Source: Lentzea atacamensis (GTDB lineage Bacteria > Actinomycetota > Actinomycetes > Mycobacteriales > Pseudonocardiaceae). From it: a stretch of DNA of 64,000 nucleotides. How positions within the stretch are numbered: position 1 is the first letter of the stretch; each line of letters begins with the position of its first letter. Positions 8,788 through 16,756 of the stretch are shown one piece after another. The notes below the pieces were generated by a model, which saw only the letters and a list, made by a program, of their open reading frames with translations, was not told where the DNA came from and made no database searches. The stretch is taken from contig NZ_QLTT01000007.1 in assembly GCF_003269295.1 (NCBI RefSeq), positions 1-64,000 on the forward strand. The letters are read 5' to 3'. Both the position numbers and the translations under genes were made by a program.

Positions 8788-10068
8788 TCAGGTGCTGAGA
8801 ACGTCGTAGCGGCCCTCGAAGCGGACCGTGTGCGGGCTGGAGTTGGTCACGGTGATCCAGTAGGTGGCCTGCGTGGCGCCGGCCCGTTCGACCGCGACCG
8901 ACCACGAGAGCGTCGGCGTGCCGGGGCAGATCAGCGTCGGCATGATCGTCCACAGCACGTGCCAGTTCGCCGGCCAGCCGAAGGTGAACCACCGGTGGCT
9001 CGTGTTGCCCGCGATGGTCCCGAAGAACTGCGTGCGCGGCGGCCGGGTCAGGCAGTTGAAGTACGGCGGCGGCCCGCTCGTACCAGCCGCCCTGAGCTGC
9101 AGCTGTGTGCGGTACCGCGCGAGCACCGAGTTCGTCTCGCTGTACGTCGGGTCGAAGGTCAGCCCGCCGCCGAATGACCGGTAGAACACGTCCGCGCCGG
9201 TCGGCACCAGGCTCGCGGCGGGGTCGCCCTGCACCGACGCCCACGTCGCCCGCGGCACCGGGTTCGGGAAAAGTGCCGGGTCGACCACGTACGTCTCACC
9301 GGTCGTGAGTGTGAGCGTCGGCGCCACGTGCCAGCCCCAGCGAACGTTGCAGTCCGGCTTGTTGAAGCTGACCACGCGCAGGTCGCCGTAGATCCACACC
9401 TTGTCCGGCTGCACCCCGGCGCCGATCATCAACCGGCACATCTCGTGAGCGCGCCCCCAGCACCCGTCGTCGGGATACGTGAAAGGAATTCCCGGTGCGA
9501 TCGGGTTCGCGGAACACGCCGTGCGATTGTTGACGAGGGTGAACATCTCGTTCGCCTTGGCGAGCGTCACCGGTGTGCCGAGAACTTCGCTCTCACCGGC
9601 CTCCACGCTTTCCGCGCGCACTTTTGGGTCTGGCCGGACGTCGATGATCTCGTGCTCGTCGAGGGTTTCCGTGACGAGCACCGGCTCCTGGCTCTCGTAC
9701 GCCCGGCGCAGCGCGGCCAGCAACTCGCCGAAGTCCGGGTTGCCGCGCGACAGCCGATGCCGCGCCTGCGAGACGACCAGCTCGACGTCGACTCCGTCGT
9801 CGCTTTCCCGCAGGTCACCGACCACGACCGGCAGCGGGCACAGCAGCTCGACGATCGCTCCCGTGCGGGGATCCACCTCCACGTAGGCGGTCAGCCCTGC
9901 CGCGCGCATCTCCTCCAGCGCGGCCAGCCAGCCCGTCGCCCGGGAATCCTCGAGGTCCAGCCGGGCACTGCTGCCGTCGGCGAACACCACGGCGCGATAT
10001 CGCGTTTCCGCGGCCGCTGTGGCCGTCAACTCGCTGACTTCTTCAACCAGAACGTTTTCGCGCGGCAT
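8788..10068 (-). CDS. Protein-glutaminase-like protein with duplicated C-terminal domain
   Basis: A 426-aa protein with three parts. Residues 1-160 form an unrecognised N-terminal region (RYRAVVFADGSSARLDLED..., AYVEVDPRTGAIVELL). Residues about 165-345 resemble the protein-glutaminase (protein deamidase) fold: IPFTYPDDGCWGRAHEMC with the presumed nucleophile Cys203, KVWIYGDLRV, WGWHVAP with His247, and YVVDPALF with Asp263, the expected Cys-His-Asp order. Residues 346-426 are the SHRWFT...VAVERA...TYWITV domain repeated in the next gene. Known protein-glutaminases deamidate glutamine side chains in proteins and are secreted as zymogens; here no signal peptide is seen, so the target could be intracellular or export could use another route. 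The family assignment rests on motif recall, not a search. Confidence 0.72.
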   Translation of the reverse strand: MPRENVLVEEVSELTATAAAETRYRAVVFADGSSARLDLEDSRATGWLAALEEMRAAGLTAYVEVDPRTGAIVELLCPLPVVVGDLRESDDGVDVELVVSQARHRLSRGNPDFGELLAALRRAYESQEPVLVTETLDEHEIIDVRPDPKVRAESVEAGESEVLGTPVTLAKANEMFTLVNNRTACSANPIAPGIPFTYPDDGCWGRAHEMCRLMIGAGVQPDKVWIYGDLRVVSFNKPDCNVRWGWHVAPTLTLTTGETYVVDPALFPNPVPRATWASVQGDPAASLVPTGADVFYRSFGGGLTFDPTYSETNSVLARYRTQLQLRAAGTSGPPPYFNCLTRPPRTQFFGTIAGNTSHRWFTFGWPANWHVLWTIMPTLICPGTPTLSWSVAVERAGATQATYWITVTNSSPHTVRFEGRYDVLST

Positions 10069-10313
10069 CGGTGAATTTTATGGCGGGAGCGCATTACGCG
10101 CACAGAGCCGAAAGCCCCGGTCGGCCCATGTCAATTCTCAATTTGTTGAGCCAACGGAGTGATTTGTGGCCGGTCGGGCTAACGAAGCCGGGCTCCGGGC
10201 GAGGGCTCCGGGCGGACCTGGTCGCGGGGTCTCGACCGGCCAGTGGTGCAGGGCACACCGGCCGCTATGGGACCATAAGGGGACACCCGTCCGATTTCGT
10301 GCTGAGGACTACC

Positions 10314-12149
10314 TTGACCACGTTCGCCGACACGACGTTCACGTCGCCGGAGCTCATCCGGAACTTCTGCATCATCGCGCACATCGACCACGGCAAGTCG
10401 ACCCTGGCCGACCGGATGCTGCAGATCACCGGCGTCGTCGAGGCGCGGGCGATGCGCGCTCAGTACCTCGACCGCATGGATATCGAGCGGGAGCGCGGTA
10501 TCACCATCAAGGCGCAGAACGTGCGCCTTCCGTGGCAGGTCGACGGGCAGGACCACGTCCTGCACATGATCGACACGCCTGGCCACGTCGACTTCACCTA
10601 CGAGGTGTCCCGCGCTCTGGAGGCCTGTGAGGGCGCCGTGCTGCTGGTCGACGCCGCGCAGGGCATCGAGGCGCAGACGCTCGCCAACCTGTACCTGGCG
10701 ATGGAGAACGACCTCACCATCATCCCGGTGCTGAACAAGATCGACCTGCCCGCCGCGGACCCGGACAAGTACGCGAAGGAGATCGCGCACATCACCGGCT
10801 GTGAGCCGGAGGACGTGCTGCGCGTCTCCGCGAAGACCGGTGTCGGCGTCGGCGAGCTGCTGAACGAGGTCGTGAAGAAGGTCCCGGCCCCGGTCGGCGA
10901 GGCGGACGCCCCGGCCCGCGCCATGATCTTCGACTCGGTCTACGACACCTACCGCGGCGTCGTGACGTACATCAGGGTGGTCGACGGCAAGATCACGCCG
11001 CGCGAGCGCATCAAGATGATGTCGACCGGTGCCACCCACGAGATCCTCGAGGTCGGCATCATCTCGCCTGAGCCGAAGCCGTCGCGCGGCCTCGGCGTCG
11101 GCGAGGTGGGCTACCTGATCACCGGCGTGAAGGACGTGCGCCAGTCGAAGGTCGGCGACACGGTCACTTCCGAGAAGAAGGGCGCCACCCAGCCGCTGGC
11201 CGGCTACCGCGAGCCGCGCCCGATGGTCTACTCGGGCCTCTACCCGGTCGACGGCTCCGACTACCCCGAGCTCCGTGAGGCGCTGGAGAAGCTGCAGCTC
11301 AACGACGCGGCTCTGACGTTCGAGCCGGAGACGTCGGCCGCACTGGGCTTCGGTTTCCGCTGCGGCTTCCTCGGTCTGCTGCACCTGGAGATCACCCGCG
11401 ACCGCCTGGAGCGCGAGTTCGGCCTCGACCTCATCTCCACGGCCCCGAACGTCGTCTACCGCGTGATCATGGAAGACGGCACCGAGCACGTCGTGACGAA
11501 CCCGTCCGACTGGCCGGAGGGCAAGCGCGCCGAGGTGTACGAGCCCGTCACCAGGTGCACGATCATCGCGCCGTCCGACTACATCGGCGCGATCATGGAG
11601 CTCTGCCAGTCCAAGCGCGGCATGCTGGGCGGCATGGACTACCTGTCCGAGGACCGCGTCGAACTGCGCTACACGATGCCCCTCGGCGAGATCATCTTCG
11701 ACTTCTTCGACTCGCTGAAGTCCCGCACGCGCGGCTACGCGTCGCTGGACTACGAAGAGTCCGGCGAGGCCGAGGCGGAGCTGGTCAAGGTCGACATCCT
11801 GCTGCAGGGCGAGGCGGTCGACGCGTTCTCCGCGATCGTGCACAAGGACCACGCGTACGGCTACGGCACGCGCATGGCGACCAAGCTGCGCGAGCTGATC
11901 CCGAGGCAGCAGTTCGAGGTGCCGATCCAGGCCGCGATCGGTTCCCGCGTGATCGCGCGCGAGACGATCCGCGCGATCCGCAAGGACGTTCTGGCCAAGT
12001 GCTACGGCGGTGACATCACCCGTAAGCGCAAGCTGCTGGAGAAGCAGAAGGAAGGCAAGAAGCGCATGAAGATGGTGGGGCGTGTGGAGGTGCCGCAGGA
12101 GGCCTTCGTCGCCGCACTGTCCACTGAGGAGCCCAAGGGCAAGAAGTAG
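10314..12149 (+). CDS. lepA: Elongation factor 4 (LepA), ribosomal back-translocase GTPase
   Basis: The 611-aa product has all translational GTPase motifs: G1 AHIDHGKST, the switch region RERGITIKAQ, G3 DTPGHVDF, G4 NKIDL and a SAK-type G5 (RVSAKTG). The LepA-specific C-terminal region with YGGDITRKRKLLEKQKEGKK is intact. A TTG start at 10314 is preferred: GAGGA lies at 10304-10308 and the protein then begins like other actinobacterial LepA proteins (TTFADTTFTSPELIRNFCII). A GTG at 10299 is the alternative; longer readings upstream add unlikely residues. LepA acts on stalled or mispositioned ribosomes and affects ribosome biogenesis. Confidence 0.96.
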   Translation: MTTFADTTFTSPELIRNFCIIAHIDHGKSTLADRMLQITGVVEARAMRAQYLDRMDIERERGITIKAQNVRLPWQVDGQDHVLHMIDTPGHVDFTYEVSRALEACEGAVLLVDAAQGIEAQTLANLYLAMENDLTIIPVLNKIDLPAADPDKYAKEIAHITGCEPEDVLRVSAKTGVGVGELLNEVVKKVPAPVGEADAPARAMIFDSVYDTYRGVVTYIRVVDGKITPRERIKMMSTGATHEILEVGIISPEPKPSRGLGVGEVGYLITGVKDVRQSKVGDTVTSEKKGATQPLAGYREPRPMVYSGLYPVDGSDYPELREALEKLQLNDAALTFEPETSAALGFGFRCGFLGLLHLEITRDRLEREFGLDLISTAPNVVYRVIMEDGTEHVVTNPSDWPEGKRAEVYEPVTRCTIIAPSDYIGAIMELCQSKRGMLGGMDYLSEDRVELRYTMPLGEIIFDFFDSLKSRTRGYASLDYEESGEAEAELVKVDILLQGEAVDAFSAIVHKDHAYGYGTRMATKLRELIPRQQFEVPIQAAIGSRVIARETIRAIRKDVLAKCYGGDITRKRKLLEKQKEGKKRMKMVGRVEVPQEAFVAALSTEEPKGKK

Positions 12150-12152
12150 GGC

Positions 12153-12758
12153 TCACCGGTTCACGCGGTAGGTCAGGTGCGTGAACCCGTTGCCCGTCCG
12201 CGACTCCACCTGCTCGAGATCGAGCGCCGGTACGCCCTCGAACAACCGCGTGCCGGCGCCGAGCGTGATGGGCACGATGCGCAGCCGCAGCTCGTCGATC
12301 AGGCCTGCCTTGAGGTACTGGTTGATGGTCGTGGCGCCGCCGTGGATGGAGATGTTGCCGTCGCCAGCCGCTTCGCGCGCGAGCTTGAACGCGGCTTCGA
12401 TGCCATCGGTGACGAAGTGGAACGTGGTGCCGCCCTCCATCGGCTGCGGTTCGCGCGGGTGGTGGGTGAGCACGAAGACCGGTGCGTGATACGGCGGGTT
12501 GTCGCCCCACCAGCCGTTCCACTGGCGATCCCACTCGCCGCGCACGGGGCCGAACATGTTGCGGCCCATGATGAACGCCTTGGTCTGGGCCAGCTTGTCC
12601 ATCTGCAGCTGCCGCTCGTCGGGGTCTTCGAACCAGGCGTGGAGCCTGCTGCCCCAGCCGTCGCCGCCGTCGTCGCCGAACGGGCGGTCCTCGGACTGGT
12701 TGAGGCCGGCGGAGTAGCCGTCGAGGGAAATCGTCAGGTCGCACGTCACCTTGGGCAT
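12153..12758 (-). CDS. Dihydrofolate reductase family (RibD C-terminal-like) protein
   Basis: A 201-aa protein beginning PKVTCDLTISLDGYSAG, the usual start of RibD_C/DHFR-like reductases, with KAFIMGRNMFGPVRGEW, FVLTHHPREP, and the nucleotide-binding GDGNISIHGGATTINQYLKAGLIDEL. The family uses NAD(P)H and reduces unknown or pterin/riboflavin-like substrates; this class is common in actinomycetes and seldom characterised. The ATG at 12758 is used because the conserved fold begins there. It converges with lepA, with a 3-bp gap between stops. Confidence 0.85.
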   Translation of the reverse strand: MPKVTCDLTISLDGYSAGLNQSEDRPFGDDGGDGWGSRLHAWFEDPDERQLQMDKLAQTKAFIMGRNMFGPVRGEWDRQWNGWWGDNPPYHAPVFVLTHHPREPQPMEGGTTFHFVTDGIEAAFKLAREAAGDGNISIHGGATTINQYLKAGLIDELRLRIVPITLGAGTRLFEGVPALDLEQVESRTGNGFTHLTYRVNR

Positions 12759-13001
12759 GGGACCAGCGTGGACCTCGTCGCGGTGTGACGTCCATTGGCA
12801 AACCTGCGGGGCCTGCGTCGACATCGTTTATGTGGCTTGGCATCCTTGGTGGTACGGGTTCCGTCATCGTCGATGTGGGGCTGCAGCCTGCAGTCGCTGC
12901 CTGCCCGCCCCCTTCCTTCTGGCGCGGCGAAGATGACCATGTTTTCGGGACATCTACTAGACGCGGCCAGGCGTGGATTGGGACATCGTTCACCCGTCCG
13001 A

Positions 13002-13657
13002 GTGCTTCTCTTGGCTGAAACCGCCGAGGTCGTGGGACGTGTCGACGCGGCGACCGACGAGCTGGCGGCGCAGGTCGGGCTGCAGGCGGGGCGGGTTCGG
13101 CTGGCTGCCAATGCCTCCGCGCTGGCCACGATGGTGCCGCGGGCGGCAGGAGTGCCGGCTCAGGAGCATCCGGGCCTGGAGCTGTCCCTGTTCGAAGAGC
13201 ACCCCGTCGAGGCGTTGCAGATGCTGCGGCACGGGGAGATCGACGTCGCGCTGGTGTTCCGGTTCGCCGGCGTGCCGGTCGACGAGGGGTTCCGGTTCGT
13301 GCACATCGGGGATGATCCTCTGCACCTCATCAGCTCCCGCCCTGACGACAGCGTCGCCGACCACTCGGGCTCTGCCTGGATCGGCGGGTGCGAGCGGTGT
13401 CAGGAGGAGCTGGACGCGGTGTGCCGGAGCTTCGGCTTCATGCCGCGGATCGCGTCGCACAGCGATGACATGGTTGTGGTGCAAGCACTTGTGGCCGACG
13501 GTGCCGGGGTGGCGCTGCTGCCGAGGCTCGCGCTGCAGGCCCACCGCCGGCCGGACGTGTGTGCGACCGAGATTCCCGGATTCCGGCGGCAGATCTACGC
13601 GGGACCTACGGCGACCCGCCGGCCATCGCGGCCGTCGTTGCTGCTTTGGCAACGTAG
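13002..13657 (+). pseudogene. LysR-type regulator remnant (no DNA-binding domain, frameshifted C-terminus)
   Basis: From 13002 the reading frame matches the linker helix and effector-binding domain of a LysR-type regulator: VLLLAETAEVVGRVDAATDE, GLQAGRVRLAANASALATMV, HPGLELSLFEEHPVEALQML, EIDVALVF, VVVQALVADGAGVALLPRLAL. The N-terminal winged helix of about 60 residues is absent from the 240 bases upstream in every frame. Near 13604 the reading shifts by one base: the expected end TYGDPPAIAAVVAALAT-stop lies in another frame and ends at 13657. Both a 5' deletion and a frameshift indicate a dead gene. It lies between the DHFR-like gene and the methyltransferase gene. Confidence 0.75.
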
Positions 13658-13695
13658 GTTGCCGTTCCGGCACGGTCGCGAGCATCTTGGGTGTC

Positions 13696-14307
13696 ATGAC
13701 GACTGCACAGGAGTTCTGGGAGACCTTCTACTCGGAGCGGGACCAGGTGTGGTCCGGCAAGCCGAATCCGTTGCTGGTGCGGGAAGCCGAGCGCCTCACG
13801 CCCGGCAGCGCGCTCGACATCGGGTGCGCTGAGGGCGGTGACGCCGTGTGGCTGGCCAAGAGGGGCTGGCGGGTGCTCGGCGTGGACGTGTCGCAGGTGG
13901 CGCTGGACCGGGCGTTGAAGCACGCCTACGACGAGGGCGTCGAGATCGCCGTGGAACGGCACGACCTCAAGGAGACGTTCCCGGCCGGCGAGTACGACCT
14001 GGTCAGCGCTCAGTTCCTGCACTCACCGGTGGAGGAGGACGGGGAGCGCAACAGCATCCTGAAGCGGGCTTCGGAGGCGGTGGCGCCGGGCGGGCACCTG
14101 ATCATCGGCGGGCACGCCGGGGCGCCGTCGTGGTCGGAGCACCAGGACTACTACTTCCCGACGACCAAGGACGTGCTGGACCACCTGAAGCTGGCGGACA
14201 ACTGGATCGTCATCACCGACGAGGTGGTGGGGCGGCCGCTGGTGGGGCCGGACGGTCAGGAGGAGACGCGCTTGGACAACGTCCTCACGCTCAAGCGGTT
14301 GTACTAG
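13696..14307 (+). CDS. Class I SAM-dependent methyltransferase
   Basis: A 203-aa protein with a Rossmann methyltransferase core: motif I SALDIGCAEGGDAVWLAKRG, motif II VLGVDVSQVALDRAL, motif IV EYDLVSAQFLHSP and post-motif region APGGHLIIGGHAG. The start FWETFYSERDQVWSGKPNP is typical of a small actinobacterial subgroup related to tellurite-resistance/thiopurine methyltransferases. Substrate unknown. The ATG at 13696 lies 38 bp after the LysR remnant. A terminator follows at 14317. Confidence 0.88.
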   Translation: MTTAQEFWETFYSERDQVWSGKPNPLLVREAERLTPGSALDIGCAEGGDAVWLAKRGWRVLGVDVSQVALDRALKHAYDEGVEIAVERHDLKETFPAGEYDLVSAQFLHSPVEEDGERNSILKRASEAVAPGGHLIIGGHAGAPSWSEHQDYYFPTTKDVLDHLKLADNWIVITDEVVGRPLVGPDGQEETRLDNVLTLKRLY

Positions 14308-14316
14308 AAACGCAAA

Positions 14317-14347
14317 GGCCACCCGCGGCAACGCTGCCGGGGTGGCC
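14317..14347. terminator. Bidirectional hairpin terminator between convergent genes
   Basis: GGCCACCC (14317-14324) pairs with GGGTGGCC (14340-14347), extended inside by CGGCA/TGCCG pairing. It lies 9 bp after the methyltransferase stop and 15 bp from the end of the convergent 75-aa gene, so it can serve both. Confidence 0.75.
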
Positions 14348-14362
14348 CACTCATGTTCCCTG

Positions 14363-14590
14363 TCAGGCGGAACGGATCAGCCGGTCCATGGCCTGACGGT
14401 TGATGATCGAACGGAGCTCGCTCGTCTCCTCGGCGCTGTGGCGGGAGATGATGGCGTCCAGCTCGAGGCGGTCGCTGTCGGAGGTGTAGCTGGCCAACTG
14501 CCGCTCCAGGCTCCGGCGCTTCAGTCGAGCGTCACGGCGGGAGGCCAGGCTCGAGCGCAGGGACTTCACGGACAGGTCGTGGCGGGTCAT
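14363..14590 (-). CDS. Small charged helical protein, unknown function
   Basis: A 75-aa, strongly basic/acidic, probably all-helical protein (MTRHDLSVKSLRSSLASRRD ... HSAEETSELRSIINRQAMDR). Codon use matches the neighbours, and an AT-rich stretch with GGTTACGATTCGATAATACA (14608 onward) just upstream could hold a promoter. No signal peptide or membrane segment. No family is recognised. Its separate terminator and promoter region support a real gene. Confidence 0.65.
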   Translation of the reverse strand: MTRHDLSVKSLRSSLASRRDARLKRRSLERQLASYTSDSDRLELDAIISRHSAEETSELRSIINRQAMDRLIRSA

Positions 14591-14664
14591 CGTGTCCTTC
14601 CAATCTTGGTTACGATTCGATAATACACCCTGCTCAGCTTACCTGTACCGATGAAGAAGGTTAG

Positions 14665-15102
14665 TTAACTCACGAACTCGTCGAGCAACCTCAGCGCGGT
14701 CGCGTACTTGGCCTGCAGGCGCTCCTGCACAGCGGCGTCCAGACGGGCCATCCGCGCGGGGGAGAGGTTGTCGGCGATGTCCGCCCGCTTCACGGTCACC
14801 GCCAACGGGTTCGCGGCCACCCGGCGCAGATAGTCGGCCTGGGGCTCGTCCGGCAGGTGCGACAACGCCACGACGGCGTCGACCACGGCAGCAGGGCATC
14901 CGCGGGACAACAACTCCGAAGCGGTCACCGGGGTGTCCTCGATGACGTCGTGCAGAACGGCGGCCATCTGCGCGTGTTCGCCCGATACGGATGCCATCAC
15001 GCGCAACGGATGTCCGATGTAGGGCCGGCCCGACTTGTCGACCTGGCCGTCGTGGGCGGCGGTGGCGATCGTGATCGCGTCTTCGAGGGTGAACACGCGC
15101 AT
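14665..15102 (-). CDS. HD-domain phosphohydrolase, RelA/SpoT-like single-domain type
   Basis: A 145-aa protein. HD-domain metal ligands are visible: His in AATAAHDGQVDKSGRPYIGHP, the HD pair in MAAVLHDVIEDT, and Asp in VKRADIADN. This arrangement matches the small guanosine-polyphosphate hydrolase-like family (SpoT hydrolase domain / MESH1). It may hydrolyse (p)ppGpp or another nucleotide; there is no synthetase domain. ATG at 15102 is preferred to the TTG at 15105. Confidence 0.82.
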   Translation of the reverse strand: MRVFTLEDAITIATAAHDGQVDKSGRPYIGHPLRVMASVSGEHAQMAAVLHDVIEDTPVTASELLSRGCPAAVVDAVVALSHLPDEPQADYLRRVAANPLAVTVKRADIADNLSPARMARLDAAVQERLQAKYATALRLLDEFVS

Positions 15103-15130
15103 CAAGCTAAATCAAGGCTTGACCCGGTGC

Positions 15131-15146
15131 AGTGGTCTAGTCCATT
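15131..15146 (+). promoter_or_regulatory. DasR-like operator (dre site) upstream of chitinase
   Basis: AGTGGTCTAGTCCATT closely resembles the dre consensus ACTGGTCTAGACCACT. It lies 50 bp before the chitinase start, and a second half-like repeat, TTAGTCCAACT, follows. DasR is the GntR-type repressor that controls chitin and N-acetylglucosamine use in streptomycetes and relatives; its sites and related direct repeats are found before chitinase genes. Binding is inferred from sequence only. Confidence 0.65.
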
Positions 15147-15195
15147 TTTAGTCCAACTCACAGCATGGCCGCCGCATGATGTGTGGAGGTGGACC

Positions 15196-16647
15196 ATGTC
15201 CAAGACCAGACGAGCAGCCATAGCGCTGCTGTCCGCGCTGCTTGCCTGCGCCGGTCTGGTGTTGGTGATCAACGGCAACGCCGCAGCCGCGAACCTCGCG
15301 GCCAACAGCGGCTTCGAGGCCGGCAACCTGAGTGGCTGGACCTGTACCGAGGGCACGAGCGTCAGCACGAGCACGAAGCGCACCGGCAGTTACGCGCTCC
15401 AAGGGGCGCCGGCCGGGCAGAGCAACGCGAAGTGCCAGCAAACCGTGACGGTGCAACCGAACACGGCCTACAAGCTGAGCGCGTGGGTGCAGGGCAGTTA
15501 CGTCTACCTCGGCGTGAACGGTGGCGCGCAAACCTGGACGCCGGGCACCAGCGGTTTCCAGCAGCTCACCGTCGACTTCAACAGTGGAGCGGCGACCAGC
15601 GTGACGATCTATGTGCACGGTTGGTACGGCCAGCCCGCCTATTACGCCGATGACGTCAGCCTCGACGGTCCCGGCACGCCGCCGACGACCACGAGCACGA
15701 CGACGACCACCACGACCACTACCACCACCACGACGACCAGCAACCCGCCGAACACCGGTCTGCCCAAGCACGTTCTGACGGGCTACTGGCAGAACTTCTA
15801 CAACGGTGCGCGCGCTCTGAGGCTGGCTGACGTCCCCACCACCTACGACATCGTTGCGGTGGCGTTCGCCGACGCGACGTCGACGCCCGGTGCGGTCGCG
15901 TTCAACCTCGACTCCGGCCTCAGCAGCCAGCTCGGCGGCTACACCGACGCGCAGTTCCGCGCCGACATCAAGACCCTGCAGGGGCGTGGGCAGAAGGTGA
16001 TCATCTCGGTCGGCGGTGAACTCGGCACGATCCGCGTCGACAACTCCGCCGCGGCGACCAACTTCGCCAACAGCGTCAAGAGCCTGATCTCCACCTACGG
16101 GTTCAACGGCGTCGACATCGACCTGGAGAACGGCGTCAACGCCACCTACATGGCGCAGGCGCTGCGCAGCATCCACGCCGGTGGCGGCACCGTGATCACG
16201 ATGGCACCGCAGACGATCGACATGCAGAACACCAGTGCCGAGTACTTCAAGCTGGCGTTGTCGATCAAGGACATCCTGACGATCGTCAACATGCAGTACT
16301 ACAACTCCGGCACGATGCTCGGCTGCGACCAGCAGGTCTACGGCCAGGGCACGGTGAACTTCCTGACCGCGCTCGCGTGCATCCAGCTGCAGAACGGCCT
16401 GCGTCCCGACCAGGTCGGTCTCGGCCTGCCCGCGTCGCCGTCCGGAGCCGGTGGCGGTTACCAGTCGCCGACCAACGTCAACAACGCGCTCAGCTGTCTC
16501 GCCCGCGGCACCAGCTGCGGGACGTTCAAGCCGAGCACGACCTGGCCGTCGATCCGCGGCGCCATGACCTGGTCGATCAACTGGGACGCGTCGAACAACT
16601 GGCAGTTCGCCAACACGGTCGCCCCTCATCTGGACTCCCTGCCCTAG
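15196..16647 (+). CDS. Secreted GH18 chitinase with N-terminal carbohydrate-binding module
   Basis: A 483-aa protein. Residues 1-32 are a Sec signal peptide (SKTRRAAIALLSALLACAGL, cleavage near AAA-NL). Residues about 35-155 form a beta-sandwich carbohydrate-binding module (NSGFEAGNLSGWTC, QTVTVQPNTAYKLSAWVQG, YADDVSLDG). A Thr-rich linker (about 20 residues) follows, then the GH18 barrel with KVIISVGGE and the catalytic signature GVDIDLE, whose acid is Glu311. It cleaves beta-1,4-GlcNAc polymers outside the cell. A DasR-like site upstream suggests induction by GlcNAc-derived signals. A strong terminator follows. Confidence 0.95.
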   Translation: MSKTRRAAIALLSALLACAGLVLVINGNAAAANLAANSGFEAGNLSGWTCTEGTSVSTSTKRTGSYALQGAPAGQSNAKCQQTVTVQPNTAYKLSAWVQGSYVYLGVNGGAQTWTPGTSGFQQLTVDFNSGAATSVTIYVHGWYGQPAYYADDVSLDGPGTPPTTTSTTTTTTTTTTTTTTSNPPNTGLPKHVLTGYWQNFYNGARALRLADVPTTYDIVAVAFADATSTPGAVAFNLDSGLSSQLGGYTDAQFRADIKTLQGRGQKVIISVGGELGTIRVDNSAAATNFANSVKSLISTYGFNGVDIDLENGVNATYMAQALRSIHAGGGTVITMAPQTIDMQNTSAEYFKLALSIKDILTIVNMQYYNSGTMLGCDQQVYGQGTVNFLTALACIQLQNGLRPDQVGLGLPASPSGAGGGYQSPTNVNNALSCLARGTSCGTFKPSTTWPSIRGAMTWSINWDASNNWQFANTVAPHLDSLP

Positions 16648-16677
16648 ATGATGGCCCGTCCGTCGTAACCGCGGGTG

Positions 16678-16720
16678 AAGCCCCTGTTTCCTTGCGTCAT
16701 CAAGGACACAGGGGCTTTAC
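16678..16720 (+). terminator. Strong hairpin terminator after the chitinase gene
   Basis: AAGCCCCTGT (16678-16687) pairs perfectly with ACAGGGGCTT (16708-16717), with an inner CCTTG/CAAGG stem and a short TTTA tail. It lies 30 bp after the chitinase stop. Confidence 0.9.
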
Positions 16721-16756
16721 CGGGCATCCATCGCCCGGTCCAACTAGGTTGTGCTC

